64,000 nt of DNA from contig NZ_JANUGP010000008.1 of the NCBI RefSeq assembly GCF_024753135.1, positions 62,001 through 126,000 of the forward strand, given 5' to 3'. The DNA is from Streptomyces pyxinicus (GTDB lineage: Bacteria > Actinomycetota > Actinomycetes > Streptomycetales > Streptomycetaceae). Position numbers and translations under genes: made by a program. The stretch's first letter is position 1; each line of letters opens with the position of its first letter. This document shows, in pieces, positions 1-10,619 of the stretch. Under the pieces are notes generated by a model. The model saw nothing but the letters and a program-made list of their open reading frames with translations, made no database searches and had not been told where the DNA came from.

Positions 1-237
1 GTCGTGCAGCAGGTCGCGGAAGTTGAGCGCGCCGATCCAGCGGGTGGCGGTGGTGCGGCCGGACTGGGCGTCGGTGAAGGCGAGCAGGATGCCGTAGAGC
101 AGCGGGCCGACGCTGAGCACGAGGACCGGGACGAGCGCGGGCAGGACCAGGAACCAGGCGCCGGGTCCGGCACCCTGGCGGCGGGCGGGCCCGCGCGCTC
201 CGGGGCGCGCGGGCGGCGCCTCGGCCACTGCTGTCAC
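1..237 (-). CDS. Carbohydrate ABC transporter permease, N-terminal part (cut by window edge)
   Basis: This is the first 79 codons of a membrane permease that continues off the left edge. The N terminus is an Ala/Pro/Arg-rich cytoplasmic tail, followed by one clear membrane segment (about residues 28-52, starting WFLVLPALVPV). Then comes the sequence FTDAQSG...WIGALNFRDLL, which is typical of the MalF/UgpA group of sugar permeases just before the permease core. I chose GTG at 237 because AAAGGGG lies at the right distance upstream. An in-frame ATG at 276 has no such site. The likely role is uptake of a sugar or oligosaccharide with a partner permease and binding protein lying outside the window. 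The substrate cannot be told from this fragment. Confidence 0.8.
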   Translation of the reverse strand, partial: MTAVAEAPPARPGARGPARRQGAGPGAWFLVLPALVPVLVLSVGPLLYGILLAFTDAQSGRTTATRWIGALNFRDLLHD

Positions 238-416
238 GGAATCAGCCCCTTTGCCGGATCCGGTTGGCGTGTTCATGGTCGTAAAGGCGCGGTACCTCGT
301 CAAGGGGCCGCGCACACCGCTCGACCTGTGCCGATGCGAGACTGGCCGGGAGGGGCCCGCGCCACGGTGGTGGCGGGCCCGCGGACGGCACGCGAGGACG
401 GCACGGAGGCACGGCG

Positions 417-1280
417 ATGGACGAGGCGCGGGCGCGGGACGTACTGGCCGCGGCGAGGGTGCTGCCCGGCGCGGCCGGGGACGCGCGGCTGCTGGCCCTC
501 GGCGAGAACGCGGTGTTCGCCGCCGGCGGCCTGGTGGTGAAGGTGGGCCGGGACGCCGAGCTGCTGGAGCGGGCCCGGCGCGAACTGGACATCGCCGGCT
601 GGCTCGCCGCGGCGGACGTGCCGGCGGTGCGGGCGGCCGAGCCGGAGCCGCTGCTGGTCCAGGGGCACCCGGTGACCGTGTGGCACCGGCTGCCCGATCC
701 GGTGCGGCCGGCCGAGCCGCGGGACCTGGCCCGGCTGCTGCGTCTGGTGCACGCACTGCCCGCTCCCCCCTTCGTGCTGCCGCCCCGCGAACTGCTGGGC
801 GGTGTCGAGCGCTGGCTGCGGCTGGCGGGCGACGCGATCGACCCCGCCGACGCGGCCTACCTGCGCGAGCGCCGGGACGGCTTCGCCGCGGCGGCCGCCG
901 CGCTGACGCCACGCCTCGCGCCGGGGCCGATCCACGGCGACGCGCTGCCCCGCAATGTGCACATCGGGCCGGACGGGCCGGTCCTGGTCGACCTGGAGAC
1001 CTTCTCCGCCGACCTGCGCGAGCACGACCTGGTGGTCATGGCCCTCTCCCGCGACCGGTACGGGCTGCCGGCCGGGGCCTACGACGCGTTCACCGAGGAG
1101 TACGGCTGGGACGTGCGGGAGTGGGCGGGCTGCCCGGTGCTGCGCGGCGCCCGGGAGACGGCCAGCTGCGCCTGGGTCGCCCAGCACGCACCGGCCAACC
1201 CCAAGGCGCGGGAGGAGTTCCGGCGCCGGGTGGCGTCGCTGCGGGACGGCGACGAGACGGTGCGCTGGTACCCCTTCTGA
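417..1280 (+). CDS. Aminoglycoside phosphotransferase (APH)-family kinase
   Basis: A 287-residue protein with the APH/choline-kinase fold. A lysine in VVKVG (residue 42) fits the ATP-binding lysine. The catalytic loop is IHGDALPRN (HGD at 173-175, Asn 180), and VDLET (Asp 192) fits the metal-binding aspartate, so it should be a working small-molecule kinase. The ATG at 417 has GGAGG about 8 bases upstream. The family phosphorylates aminoglycosides, other antibiotics, choline or sugars. The substrate is unknown and nothing nearby points to resistance. It is transcribed away from the sugar permease to its left, sharing a short divergent intergenic region (238-416). Confidence 0.85.
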   Translation: MDEARARDVLAAARVLPGAAGDARLLALGENAVFAAGGLVVKVGRDAELLERARRELDIAGWLAAADVPAVRAAEPEPLLVQGHPVTVWHRLPDPVRPAEPRDLARLLRLVHALPAPPFVLPPRELLGGVERWLRLAGDAIDPADAAYLRERRDGFAAAAAALTPRLAPGPIHGDALPRNVHIGPDGPVLVDLETFSADLREHDLVVMALSRDRYGLPAGAYDAFTEEYGWDVREWAGCPVLRGARETASCAWVAQHAPANPKAREEFRRRVASLRDGDETVRWYPF

Positions 1281-1307
1281 GCACCGCCGCGGACCGGTGC
1301 GGGCGGC

Positions 1308-2030
1308 TCAGATCCGCTCGTCCACCGACTGCCGCAGCGGCCACGCCCCGTCGACCACCGCGTCCGCCTCGCCCTTGCGGCGCAGGAAGTCCTGGAAGTC
1401 CGCCGCCCAGGCCGCGTACCACTCGATCTGACGGGCGTGCAGCTCCGCGACGGGCAGGGCCGCGATCTTCGGGTGGCGTTCGGCTATCGCGAAGGCGAGA
1501 TGCGCGGCGGCCAGGGCATCGGCCGAGGCGTTGTGCGCGGCGCCCAGGACTATGCCGTACTCGGCGCAGACCGCCTCCAGGTTCCGCTTGCCGCGCCGGT
1601 AGCGGTCCACCCGGCGGTCGATGGTGTACGGGTCGACGACCGGCGCGGGCGGGGCGCCGCCCAGCCGGTCCACGAGCGACGGCAGGCCGTAGCGGCGCAG
1701 TTCGGCGGAGAGCAGGGTGAGGTCGAAGGCGGCGTTGTAGGCGACGACCGGCACGCCCGCCGTCCAGGAGGAGACCAGGACGTTTGCGATGGCGTCGGCC
1801 ACCTGGTCGGCCGGGCGGCCCTCGGCGGTGGCGTGGGCGCTGGTGATGCCGTGTACCGCGACCGCGTCGGCCGGGATCTCCACGCCCGGGTCGGCCAGCC
1901 ACTCCCGGTGCCCCAGCGGCTCCCCGGCCCTGACCTCGATCACCGCGCCGGTGACGATGCGCGCCTCGTGCGGATCGGTCCCGGTCGTCTCCAGGTCGAA
2001 GCCGGTCAGCGGCTCCCGGTGCCAGCCCAT
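1308..2030 (-). CDS. DEDDh 3'-5' exonuclease, DnaQ-like
   Basis: A 240-residue exonuclease of the DNA polymerase III epsilon/DnaQ superfamily. Motif ExoI is GFDLETTGTDP (Asp 12, Glu 14). ExoII lies in VVAYNAAFDLTLL and ExoIII in HNASADALAAA, giving the complete DEDDh set for two-metal hydrolysis of DNA from 3' ends. ATG at 2030 has an AAGGGGG site upstream. A longer reading frame exists upstream, but it lacks exonuclease-like sequence. Streptomyces carry several stand-alone DnaQ-like proteins, so a role in repair or nucleotide turnover is as likely as replication proofreading. It ends 27 bases from the 3' end of the convergent kinase gene. Confidence 0.88.
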   Translation of the reverse strand: MGWHREPLTGFDLETTGTDPHEARIVTGAVIEVRAGEPLGHREWLADPGVEIPADAVAVHGITSAHATAEGRPADQVADAIANVLVSSWTAGVPVVAYNAAFDLTLLSAELRRYGLPSLVDRLGGAPPAPVVDPYTIDRRVDRYRRGKRNLEAVCAEYGIVLGAAHNASADALAAAHLAFAIAERHPKIAALPVAELHARQIEWYAAWAADFQDFLRRKGEADAVVDGAWPLRQSVDERI

Positions 2031-2133
2031 GGGCGGTCCCCCTTCTCGGTGGTGCTTTCCCCCAGTGGCCTCCACCATCGCACGGGGCACTGACAGTCCG
2101 GTCCCCGGCGTTCCGCTTGCCGGCGGCGACGGG

Positions 2134-3372
2134 TCAGGACACCGGGCGCGAGTCCGCCCACGCCGTCTCGAACTCCTCGCGGTAGGTCGGGAACAGCCCG
2201 GCCTCGCCGGCGTCGCCCGGCGTGACCAGCCGGCTGCCGCCTCGCAGCACCAGCACCGGCGACTCCATCCCGCGCGCACCGCGCAGGTAGGACTGCACCA
2301 CGGCGATGCCGTCGGTGCCGTCGCCGTCCACCAGGTAGGCGGTGAAGCGGGGCGTCTCGTCGTACACCTGGATCTCGAAGGCGCCCGGGTCGCGCAGCCG
2401 GGAGCGCACCCGGCGCATGTGCAGGATGTTCATCTCGACCGACCTGCTCAGTTCGCCCCGCTTCATCCCGAGTTCGCGCTCGCGGCGCTTGACGGAGCTG
2501 GAGGCCGGGTTGAGGAAGAGCAGCCGTACCCGGCAGCCGGACTCGGCGAGCCGGACCAGCCGGCGGCCGGAGAAGTTCTGCACGAGCAGGTTGAGCCCGA
2601 TGCCTATGGCGTCCAGCCGGCGGGCGGAGCCGAAGATGTCCTCGGCCGGGAACTGCCGCATCAGCCGCACCCGGTCGGAGTGGACGGCGACGACGTCGGC
2701 GTACCGGTCGCCGACCAGGTCCTCGACCGCGTCCACCGGCAGCCGGCGGGCGGAGGGCACGTCGCCGCCCGCGCCGAGCATCTCCAGCAGCCGGGCCGAG
2801 GCCCGCTCGGCCTGACCGAGCACCGCCTCGGACAGGGCGCGGTTGCGGGAGACGACGTTGCGGGTCACCTCCAGCTCGTCCAGGGCGAGTTCGAGGTCCC
2901 GGCGCTCGTCGAAGTACGGCTCGAAGCACGGCCAGTGCTGCACCACCAGCTCGCGCAGCTGGGGCAGGGTGAGGAAGCTGAGCACGTTGTCGTCGGCCGG
3001 GTCGAGCAAGTAGCCCTTGCGGCGGCTGACCTCACGCACCGCGACGGCGCGCTGCACCCACTCCTGCCCGGCCGGGCCGGCGGCGGCCACCACCCAGTCG
3101 TCACCGTGCACGGGTTCGTAGACGGGACGCAGGACGGCGGCCACGACCGCGCGCAGCCGCTGCTCGACGAGGTTCAGCCAGATGTAGGCCCGGCCGGCCC
3201 GCTGGGCGCGGGTGCGGACCTCGCGCCAGGCGTCGGCGTCCCAGTCCAGCTCCGGCCCGATGGACCCGGCGTCCATCGGGCGGGCCAGGGACACCGCGCC
3301 GGGCGGGACGTCTGTGGAGTTTCCCTCGTGACCCTCGTCACCAGGGGGCAGCTCCAGCCCTCCCGCGCCCAC
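2134..3372 (-). CDS. SAV2148-family HEPN-domain protein
   Basis: A 412-residue protein that I recognise as the widely conserved Streptomyces SAV2148-type HEPN protein. The N-terminal half contains an all-helical region with R-x-x-R and H-rich patches around LNLVEQRLRAVVAAVLRPV. The C-terminal half (from about GIGLNLLVQNFSGRRLV to the end) alternates beta-strand-like and helical segments and resembles a phospholipase-D-type fold; I see no HKD motif. The start is GTG at 3372, with GGAAGG upstream. HEPN domains are often RNases in defence or stress systems. However, this protein has no adjacent toxin-antitoxin partner, so its role is unknown. Identification rests on recalled family sequence. Confidence 0.8.
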   Translation of the reverse strand: MGAGGLELPPGDEGHEGNSTDVPPGAVSLARPMDAGSIGPELDWDADAWREVRTRAQRAGRAYIWLNLVEQRLRAVVAAVLRPVYEPVHGDDWVVAAAGPAGQEWVQRAVAVREVSRRKGYLLDPADDNVLSFLTLPQLRELVVQHWPCFEPYFDERRDLELALDELEVTRNVVSRNRALSEAVLGQAERASARLLEMLGAGGDVPSARRLPVDAVEDLVGDRYADVVAVHSDRVRLMRQFPAEDIFGSARRLDAIGIGLNLLVQNFSGRRLVRLAESGCRVRLLFLNPASSSVKRRERELGMKRGELSRSVEMNILHMRRVRSRLRDPGAFEIQVYDETPRFTAYLVDGDGTDGIAVVQSYLRGARGMESPVLVLRGGSRLVTPGDAGEAGLFPTYREEFETAWADSRPVS

Positions 3373-3486
3373 CCGCGCACCGCCTTCCGATCCCGGGCCT
3401 TCCCCGTCTCAACGATCAAGGAAGGGTACTCCGCGCACGGTCGGCGGTGCAGCCGGATGGACAGGTCGGTTTTCCGGCCGTGGGGC

Positions 3487-4881
3487 TCAACTACGCCATT
3501 CCCAGTGACCGTTCTGCCATGCCAGGTCCTTCGGAGTGAGCGGATTCATAGCCGTGACGTCCCGGGGGGCGATGGAGAAGCCCTGCCAGTGCACCGGCAT
3601 GGGCTGCTGGTCCTCGTCCCGCGCGATGTGGTGGAAGCCGACGTTCACCCAGACCACCGGGTGGGTGAGGCTCTGGCCGTTGGCCCACTTGTCGACGGAC
3701 TTGGGGTGCCCGGCGGCGCACGCGGGGTTGTCGCTGGCGAACAGCTCGCACTTGTCGTACTGGGTCACGTACAGGTCGTGCTTGGTGAAGGGGCGGCCGG
3801 GGTACTTGGTGGTGGGGCCGGGAACCAGTTCGTAGGAACGGGCGTGCCCGTCCTTGTTCTTGCCGGTCGCGCTCACCATCCGCCACCAGCGGTAGGTCTT
3901 GTAGTCGGCCGCGAGTTCCTTGGTGATCTTGGTGCGGGTGGTCTTGGCGGTCGGCCCCTCCTGGTGCCCGGTGGGCGCGCTGACGGTCGAGTCGTACTGC
4001 TCGACCCGGTTCTTCGACGAGCCGTCGAGGCCGAAGTCGAGCCGCCAGAACACGTTGTGGCTGTGGCTGGTGGAGTAGTCCCTGGCGCCCTTGCCGATGG
4101 GCCAGCCGCGGCCGTCCTGCGCGTTGTAGTCCTCGAAGGAGAGGCTTCCGGTGGCGCCGACGTTCATGCTGATCATGCCGTCGTCCTGGAACCGCCACTC
4201 GGTGATGTACTCGTACCAGCCGACCTGGTTGACGGTGTACACCAGCAGGTCCTTGCCCTGCTGCTGGTAGACCTTGTCCGGCGAGAAGTCGTGCATCCGG
4301 TAGGCGTGACCACGCGAACGAGTGGTCGTGCACAGGCCGTTGACGTTGGGGTGCTCCGGGTCGCCGTCCGGGACGCGGACGCTCTTGATGGTGCCGCCGG
4401 GGCACTCGCCGGGCGAGAGCTGCTGGAGGCCCTGGCCGAAGTTCTGGCCCGTCAGGTCGTAGTACTCGTGCTTGCCGTCGTCGTAGGGGACGTGGATCTG
4501 GCCGAGTCTGGCGCTGTTGAGGACCTTGATCGGCTTGGCCTCGCCCTTGGGCTGGTAGCTGACGTCGTCCAGGACCAGGCCGGCCTTGCCGTCGTAGCGC
4601 CAGCACATCCGCCAGGTGGTGCCGGTGGAGAGCTTCTGCTCGATCTTGTAGGCGGAGCTGCAGCCGGGGGCCGCGGCGGCGGTGCCGGTCGCCGGGCGCG
4701 CGGCGGCCGGGCCGGCGCCGACGGTCGCGCCGGCGGCGAGCGCGGCCAGGGACAGTCCGACGACCGCGCTCTTGCGCGCGGTCCGGGCCGCGGTGTGCGG
4801 CCGGGCGGCGCCGGACAGGCGGTTCCGGATCGCGCCGGACACGCGGTTCCGGGCCGCGCCGGGCAGGTGGTTTTCGGGCAT
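3487..4881 (-). CDS. Secreted copper amine oxidase-like catalytic domain protein
   Basis: A 464-residue exported protein matching the catalytic (S) domain of copper amine oxidases, which oxidise primary amines to aldehydes using copper and a tyrosine-derived quinone (TPQ). A hydrophobic signal segment lies at about 38-56. Residues aligned with the family are: candidate catalytic-base Asp 142 (YYDLTG), candidate TPQ-forming Tyr 223 (VGWYEY), the copper ligand motif HSH (273-275), and the third-ligand region FHHIARDED (416-424). The usual T-x-x-N-Y-D/E motif around the TPQ tyrosine reads Q-V-G-W-Y-E, so two consensus residues differ. The normal N2/N3 domains are absent here but resemble the neighbouring upstream gene, 50 bases away. 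ATG at 4881 follows AAGGGAG. Activity is uncertain. Confidence 0.78.
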   Translation of the reverse strand: MPENHLPGAARNRVSGAIRNRLSGAARPHTAARTARKSAVVGLSLAALAAGATVGAGPAAARPATGTAAAAPGCSSAYKIEQKLSTGTTWRMCWRYDGKAGLVLDDVSYQPKGEAKPIKVLNSARLGQIHVPYDDGKHEYYDLTGQNFGQGLQQLSPGECPGGTIKSVRVPDGDPEHPNVNGLCTTTRSRGHAYRMHDFSPDKVYQQQGKDLLVYTVNQVGWYEYITEWRFQDDGMISMNVGATGSLSFEDYNAQDGRGWPIGKGARDYSTSHSHNVFWRLDFGLDGSSKNRVEQYDSTVSAPTGHQEGPTAKTTRTKITKELAADYKTYRWWRMVSATGKNKDGHARSYELVPGPTTKYPGRPFTKHDLYVTQYDKCELFASDNPACAAGHPKSVDKWANGQSLTHPVVWVNVGFHHIARDEDQQPMPVHWQGFSIAPRDVTAMNPLTPKDLAWQNGHWEWRS

Positions 4882-4931
4882 GAAGAGATGGCTCCCTTGC
4901 CAAAGGTGTGCGGATGAGGGCGGGCGGTGGG

Positions 4932-5744
4932 TCAGCCGCGGTCGAGGGCGGCGGTCTTGCCGGTGCTGAGGTCGATCACCAGGTCCCTGGTGTCGATCCA
5001 GGGCCCGTTGCGGACCTTGGAGAACAGCCGTACGCACCGGTGTGCGCCGCAGGCGTCGAGCACCGCGGGCTGGGCGCCGGGGGCGGCCCGGTAGATGCCG
5101 CCGCTCAGCTCCAGCTGGTCCGGCGAGGTCAGCGCCTTGCCGGTGGCGTCCTTGTAGTCCGCCTTGAGGCCCGCCCCCAGTGGAGCGGCGATCAGGATCC
5201 GGGCCGCCTCGGTGTTCTCGGCGCGGCTCGGCGGCGGCTGCACACCGTGCTGGGTGCCGGTGTGCTCGACCTTGCCCGTCCGCAGGTTCACGGTCCTGGT
5301 GACGAGGGTGTCGTTCCGGTAGTCGTAGAAGGTCACGTCGGCCCGGCGCGGCGCGTCCGGGTCGTCGGCCTCGTCGGCCTCGGGCTCGGCGAGGTCGACG
5401 CTCAGCCGCTGCGCTCCCCGGCCCCCGTCGACGTCCTGCCCGGTGGCCGAAAGCTGCCCGCCCGCGGCGATCCTCGCCACCCGCCGGGTCTCGTCCTCGG
5501 TCAGCGGATCGCCGCCGGTGCCCTGCTTCCCTTCGCTGGGCGCCCCCTCCACGACGCCCGGAGGCGCCGCGTTCCGGTCCTGTCCGGCCGACAGTGCGCC
5601 CCGGGTGCCGCCGGCGGCGCCGCCGGTCTCCTGCGCGCCCGCCGTGCCCGGCAGCGTGACCGCGACCGCGGCGGCGGTACCCGCCGCCGCCAGGGCCGCA
5701 CCGGTCAGGATCTTGCCGAGATGACGGTGGAATGTCTCGTGCAC
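4932..5744 (-). CDS. Exported protein resembling the N-terminal domains of copper amine oxidases
   Basis: A 270-residue exported protein. The N terminus has a signal-like segment (GKILTGAALAAAGTAAAVAV) ending in an Ala-x-Ala-type site, followed by a low-complexity Gly/Ala/Glu linker. The rest, from LTEDETRRVARIA onward, contains elements such as ADVTFYDYRNDTLVTRTVNL and RLFSKVRNGPW that resemble the N2/N3 domains preceding the catalytic domain in amine oxidases. GTG at 5744 is preferred because GGGGGA lies just upstream; TTG at 5756 is the alternative. The next gene on the same strand encodes the catalytic-domain-like protein, so the two probably form one operon and one bipartite complex. The domain match is by eye and moderately secure. 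Confidence 0.65.
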   Translation of the reverse strand: MHETFHRHLGKILTGAALAAAGTAAAVAVTLPGTAGAQETGGAAGGTRGALSAGQDRNAAPPGVVEGAPSEGKQGTGGDPLTEDETRRVARIAAGGQLSATGQDVDGGRGAQRLSVDLAEPEADEADDPDAPRRADVTFYDYRNDTLVTRTVNLRTGKVEHTGTQHGVQPPPSRAENTEAARILIAAPLGAGLKADYKDATGKALTSPDQLELSGGIYRAAPGAQPAVLDACGAHRCVRLFSKVRNGPWIDTRDLVIDLSTGKTAALDRG

Positions 5745-5941
5745 ATCTTCCCCCAACTCCCGCTGGTCGACGGGAGTCTGTGATTGCCCCGCTGTTTCGG
5801 CGCGTGGCGGGTATCAGAACCGCCATGCGCTCAGGTCGCTGGGTAAGAGGCGGTTGAGCGATGCGAGGTTGTGTCACTTTCGGACGAGACTCGGGGCCAA
5901 CGCGGCCCCAGGCGGACCGCACACCTGGGAGAGTCGTATTC

Positions 5942-8050
<2,109 letters not shown>

Positions 8051-8104
8051 GTCTCCGGACGGTCTCTGGGCCCCTCGCGCGCGGTCCGGTGCGGTTTCCG
8101 GGCT

Positions 8105-8140
8105 CCGCGCGCGTGTCCGTTCCCGCGGGCACGCGCGCGG
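8105..8140 (+). terminator. Strong hairpin terminator after glgX
   Basis: A 14-base stem (8105-8118 with 8127-8140; 13 Watson-Crick pairs and one G-T) closes an 8-base loop. It lies 54 bases after the glgX stop and about 80 bases before treY. There is no T-run, as is common for Streptomyces terminators. It suggests that glgX and treY are not a simple single transcript. Confidence 0.65.
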
Positions 8141-8219
8141 GGTGCGTCACCCGGCCGGCGGCGGCTTCCGTACCGGGTCGGGTGACACGAAAGACGGCAG
8201 GGTGGGTACGTAGCTCTGC

Positions 8220-10583
8220 ATGACTTCTGAGCCTCCCGGACCGGCCGTGCCCACGTCCACCTACCGGCTGCAGCTCCAGCCCGCGTTCCCGTTCGCCGCG
8301 GCGGCGGCCGCCGTGCCGTACCTGGCGTCGCTCGGCGTCTCGCACCTGCACCTGTCCCCCGTCTTGGAGGCCGTCCCGGGCTCCGCGCACGGCTACGACG
8401 TGGTGGACCACGCGCGCGTGCGGGAGGAACTGGGCGGCGAGGACGGCTTGCGCGCGCTGTCGCGCACCGCGCGGGAGCACGGTCTCGGCCTGGTCGTGGA
8501 CATCGTGCCGAACCACATGGCGATGGCGCCCCGGCACAACCCCGCCCTGTGGGAGGTGCTGCGCGAGGGGCCCGCGTCGCCGTACGCGCGCTGGTTCGAC
8601 ATCGACTGGGAGGCGCAGGGCGGCCGGGTGCTGCTGCCGGTGCTCGGCGGCCCGGTCGGCTCCGAGCTGGACCACCTCCGGGTCGACGGGGACGTGCTGC
8701 GCTACCACGACCACGCCTTCCCGCTGCGCGCCGGCACCGCCCACCTGCCGCTGCCGGAGCTGCTGGATGCCCAGTGGTACCGGCCGGTTTGGTGGCGGCT
8801 GGCCCGCACCGAGCTGAACTACCGGCGGTTCTTCAGCATCTCCGAGCTGATCGGGGTGCGCGTGGAGGACCCGGACGTCTTCGACGCCACCCACGCCAAG
8901 ATCCTCCAGCTGCTGCACGAGGGCGTGGTCGACGGGCTGCGGATCGACCACCCGGACGGCCTCGCCGATCCCGACGGCTATCTCGCCCGGCTGCACGAGG
9001 CCTCCGGCGGGCGCTGGACGGTCGTGGAGAAGATCCTCGCCGACGGCGAGCACCTGCCGGCCTCCTGGCCGGTCGCGGGCACCACGGGCTACGACGCCCT
9101 GCGCCAGGTCGACGGCCTGTTCACCGACCGGGAGGGCGCCGGGGAGCTGGCCGCGCGCTACCGGCACTTCGCGGCCCCCCAGACCGACCGGGGCGGGAAC
9201 TGGGACGCGACGGTGCGGCGGGCCGCCTACAAGGTGCTCACGCACGAGCTGGCCACCGAGACGGACCGGCTCACCCGGGTCGCCGCCCGGCTGTGCGCGG
9301 CCTCGCCGGACCTCGCGCTGCGCGACCGGGCCCCGTGGGCGCTGCGCACGGCCCTGGAGGAACTGCTGGTGCGGATGCGGGTCTACCGGCCCTACACCTC
9401 CGGTGACGCGGGCACCGTGGTCACCGAGGAGGCCGCCGCGGAGGCCCGGCTGGCCTTCGTGGTGCCCGAGGAGGCCGCCGCGGTGGACGTCGTACGCCGG
9501 CTGCTGGTCGAACCCCCCGGGCCGGTCGAGGAGGGCACCGGCCTGGCGGAGTTCCGCGCCCGGTTCGCGCAGACCGCGTCCGCGCTGCGCGCCAAGTCGG
9601 TCGAGGACACGGCGTTCTACCGCTACGTGCCGCTGCTCTCGGCGAACGAGGTGGGCGGCGATCCGGGGCACCCGGGGGTCGCCGTGGCGGACTTCCACGC
9701 GTACTGCGCGCGCGTGCAGCGCGACTGGCCGGCCGGCGGCACGGTGGTCTCCACGCACGACACCAAGCGCAGCGCCGACGTGCGCGCGGCGCTGGCCGTG
9801 CTCACCGAGTGCCCGGACCGCTGGGCCCGGCTGCTGGCCGAGGTGACCCGGCCCGGGGAGACCGTGCCGGACGGGCAGTTGGCCTGGGCGGCCTGGCAGA
9901 CGGTGTTCGGGCTCGGCCCGGCGGCGGAGGAGCGGGTCCACGAGGCGCTGCTGAAGCATGTGCGCGAGGCGGGCATGTACACGAGCTGGACGGAGCAGGA
10001 GCCGCCGTACGAGGAGGCGGTGGCGGCCTTCCTGACGGCCGGGCCCTGCGGGCCGCCCGGCGAGCGCGTGGCCGCCTTCCGCAAGGCCCTGGACCCGCAC
10101 GTGCGGGCCAACGTCCTCGGCACCGCGCTGGTCCACCTGACGATGCCCGGGGTGCCGGACGTGTACCAGGGCACGGAGGACGAGTACCGGGCACTGGTGG
10201 ACCCGGACAACCGGCGGCCGGCGGCCTTCCCGCCACCGTCGGCCGGCGAGAAGGCCGCGCTGACGTCGGCCGCGCTGCGGCTGCGCGCCCGGCGCCCCGC
10301 CGCCTTCGGCACGGCGGCCTCCTACGAGCCGCTGACCGCCGACGGCCCCGCGGCCGAGCACTGCCTGGCGTTCGCCCGCTCGGGCGAGGTGGTCACGGCG
10401 GTCACCCGGCTGTCGCTACGGCTCACGGAGTCGGGCGGCTGGCGGGACACCCGGCTGTCGCTGCCGCCGGGGCGGTGGGCGGACGCGCTCGCCGGGGGCC
10501 GGGAGTTCACCGGCACCGCGCGGGTGGCGGACCTCTTCGACGGGTCGCCGGTCGTGCTGCTGGAGCGGGTCGCGGAGGGTTGA
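8220..10583 (+). CDS. treY: Malto-oligosyltrehalose synthase TreY
   Basis: A 787-residue GH13 enzyme that rearranges the reducing-end alpha-1,4 bond of maltodextrins to alpha,alpha-1,1, giving maltooligosyl-trehalose. Diagnostic TreY features are the start TSTYRLQLQPAFPF, then HLHLSPVLEAVPGSAHGYDV, DIVPNHMA, the catalytic DGLRIDHPDGLADP (Asp about 243), VVEKIL (acid/base Glu), and the late VEDTAFYRY and STHDTKRSADVR motifs. Full length for the family. The start is ATG at 8220, with only a weak GGTGGG upstream. The product is the substrate of the TreZ encoded at 13951. The last about 40 codons and 3' flank are the source of a decayed repeat array immediately downstream. Confidence 0.95.
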   Translation: MTSEPPGPAVPTSTYRLQLQPAFPFAAAAAAVPYLASLGVSHLHLSPVLEAVPGSAHGYDVVDHARVREELGGEDGLRALSRTAREHGLGLVVDIVPNHMAMAPRHNPALWEVLREGPASPYARWFDIDWEAQGGRVLLPVLGGPVGSELDHLRVDGDVLRYHDHAFPLRAGTAHLPLPELLDAQWYRPVWWRLARTELNYRRFFSISELIGVRVEDPDVFDATHAKILQLLHEGVVDGLRIDHPDGLADPDGYLARLHEASGGRWTVVEKILADGEHLPASWPVAGTTGYDALRQVDGLFTDREGAGELAARYRHFAAPQTDRGGNWDATVRRAAYKVLTHELATETDRLTRVAARLCAASPDLALRDRAPWALRTALEELLVRMRVYRPYTSGDAGTVVTEEAAAEARLAFVVPEEAAAVDVVRRLLVEPPGPVEEGTGLAEFRARFAQTASALRAKSVEDTAFYRYVPLLSANEVGGDPGHPGVAVADFHAYCARVQRDWPAGGTVVSTHDTKRSADVRAALAVLTECPDRWARLLAEVTRPGETVPDGQLAWAAWQTVFGLGPAAEERVHEALLKHVREAGMYTSWTEQEPPYEEAVAAFLTAGPCGPPGERVAAFRKALDPHVRANVLGTALVHLTMPGVPDVYQGTEDEYRALVDPDNRRPAAFPPPSAGEKAALTSAALRLRARRPAAFGTAASYEPLTADGPAAEHCLAFARSGEVVTAVTRLSLRLTESGGWRDTRLSLPPGRWADALAGGREFTGTARVADLFDGSPVVLLERVAEG

Positions 10584-10619
10584 GGGATGCTCTCGTCCGA
10601 GGCGGGTGGTCCGGGCGGA

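Noticed and set aside
1789..4917. Open frame of over 1000 codons on the plus strand
   Set aside because: It runs antisense across the exonuclease, HEPN and amine-oxidase genes, has low-complexity composition, no domain motifs, and mirrors third-codon G/C bias. Typical high-GC shadow.
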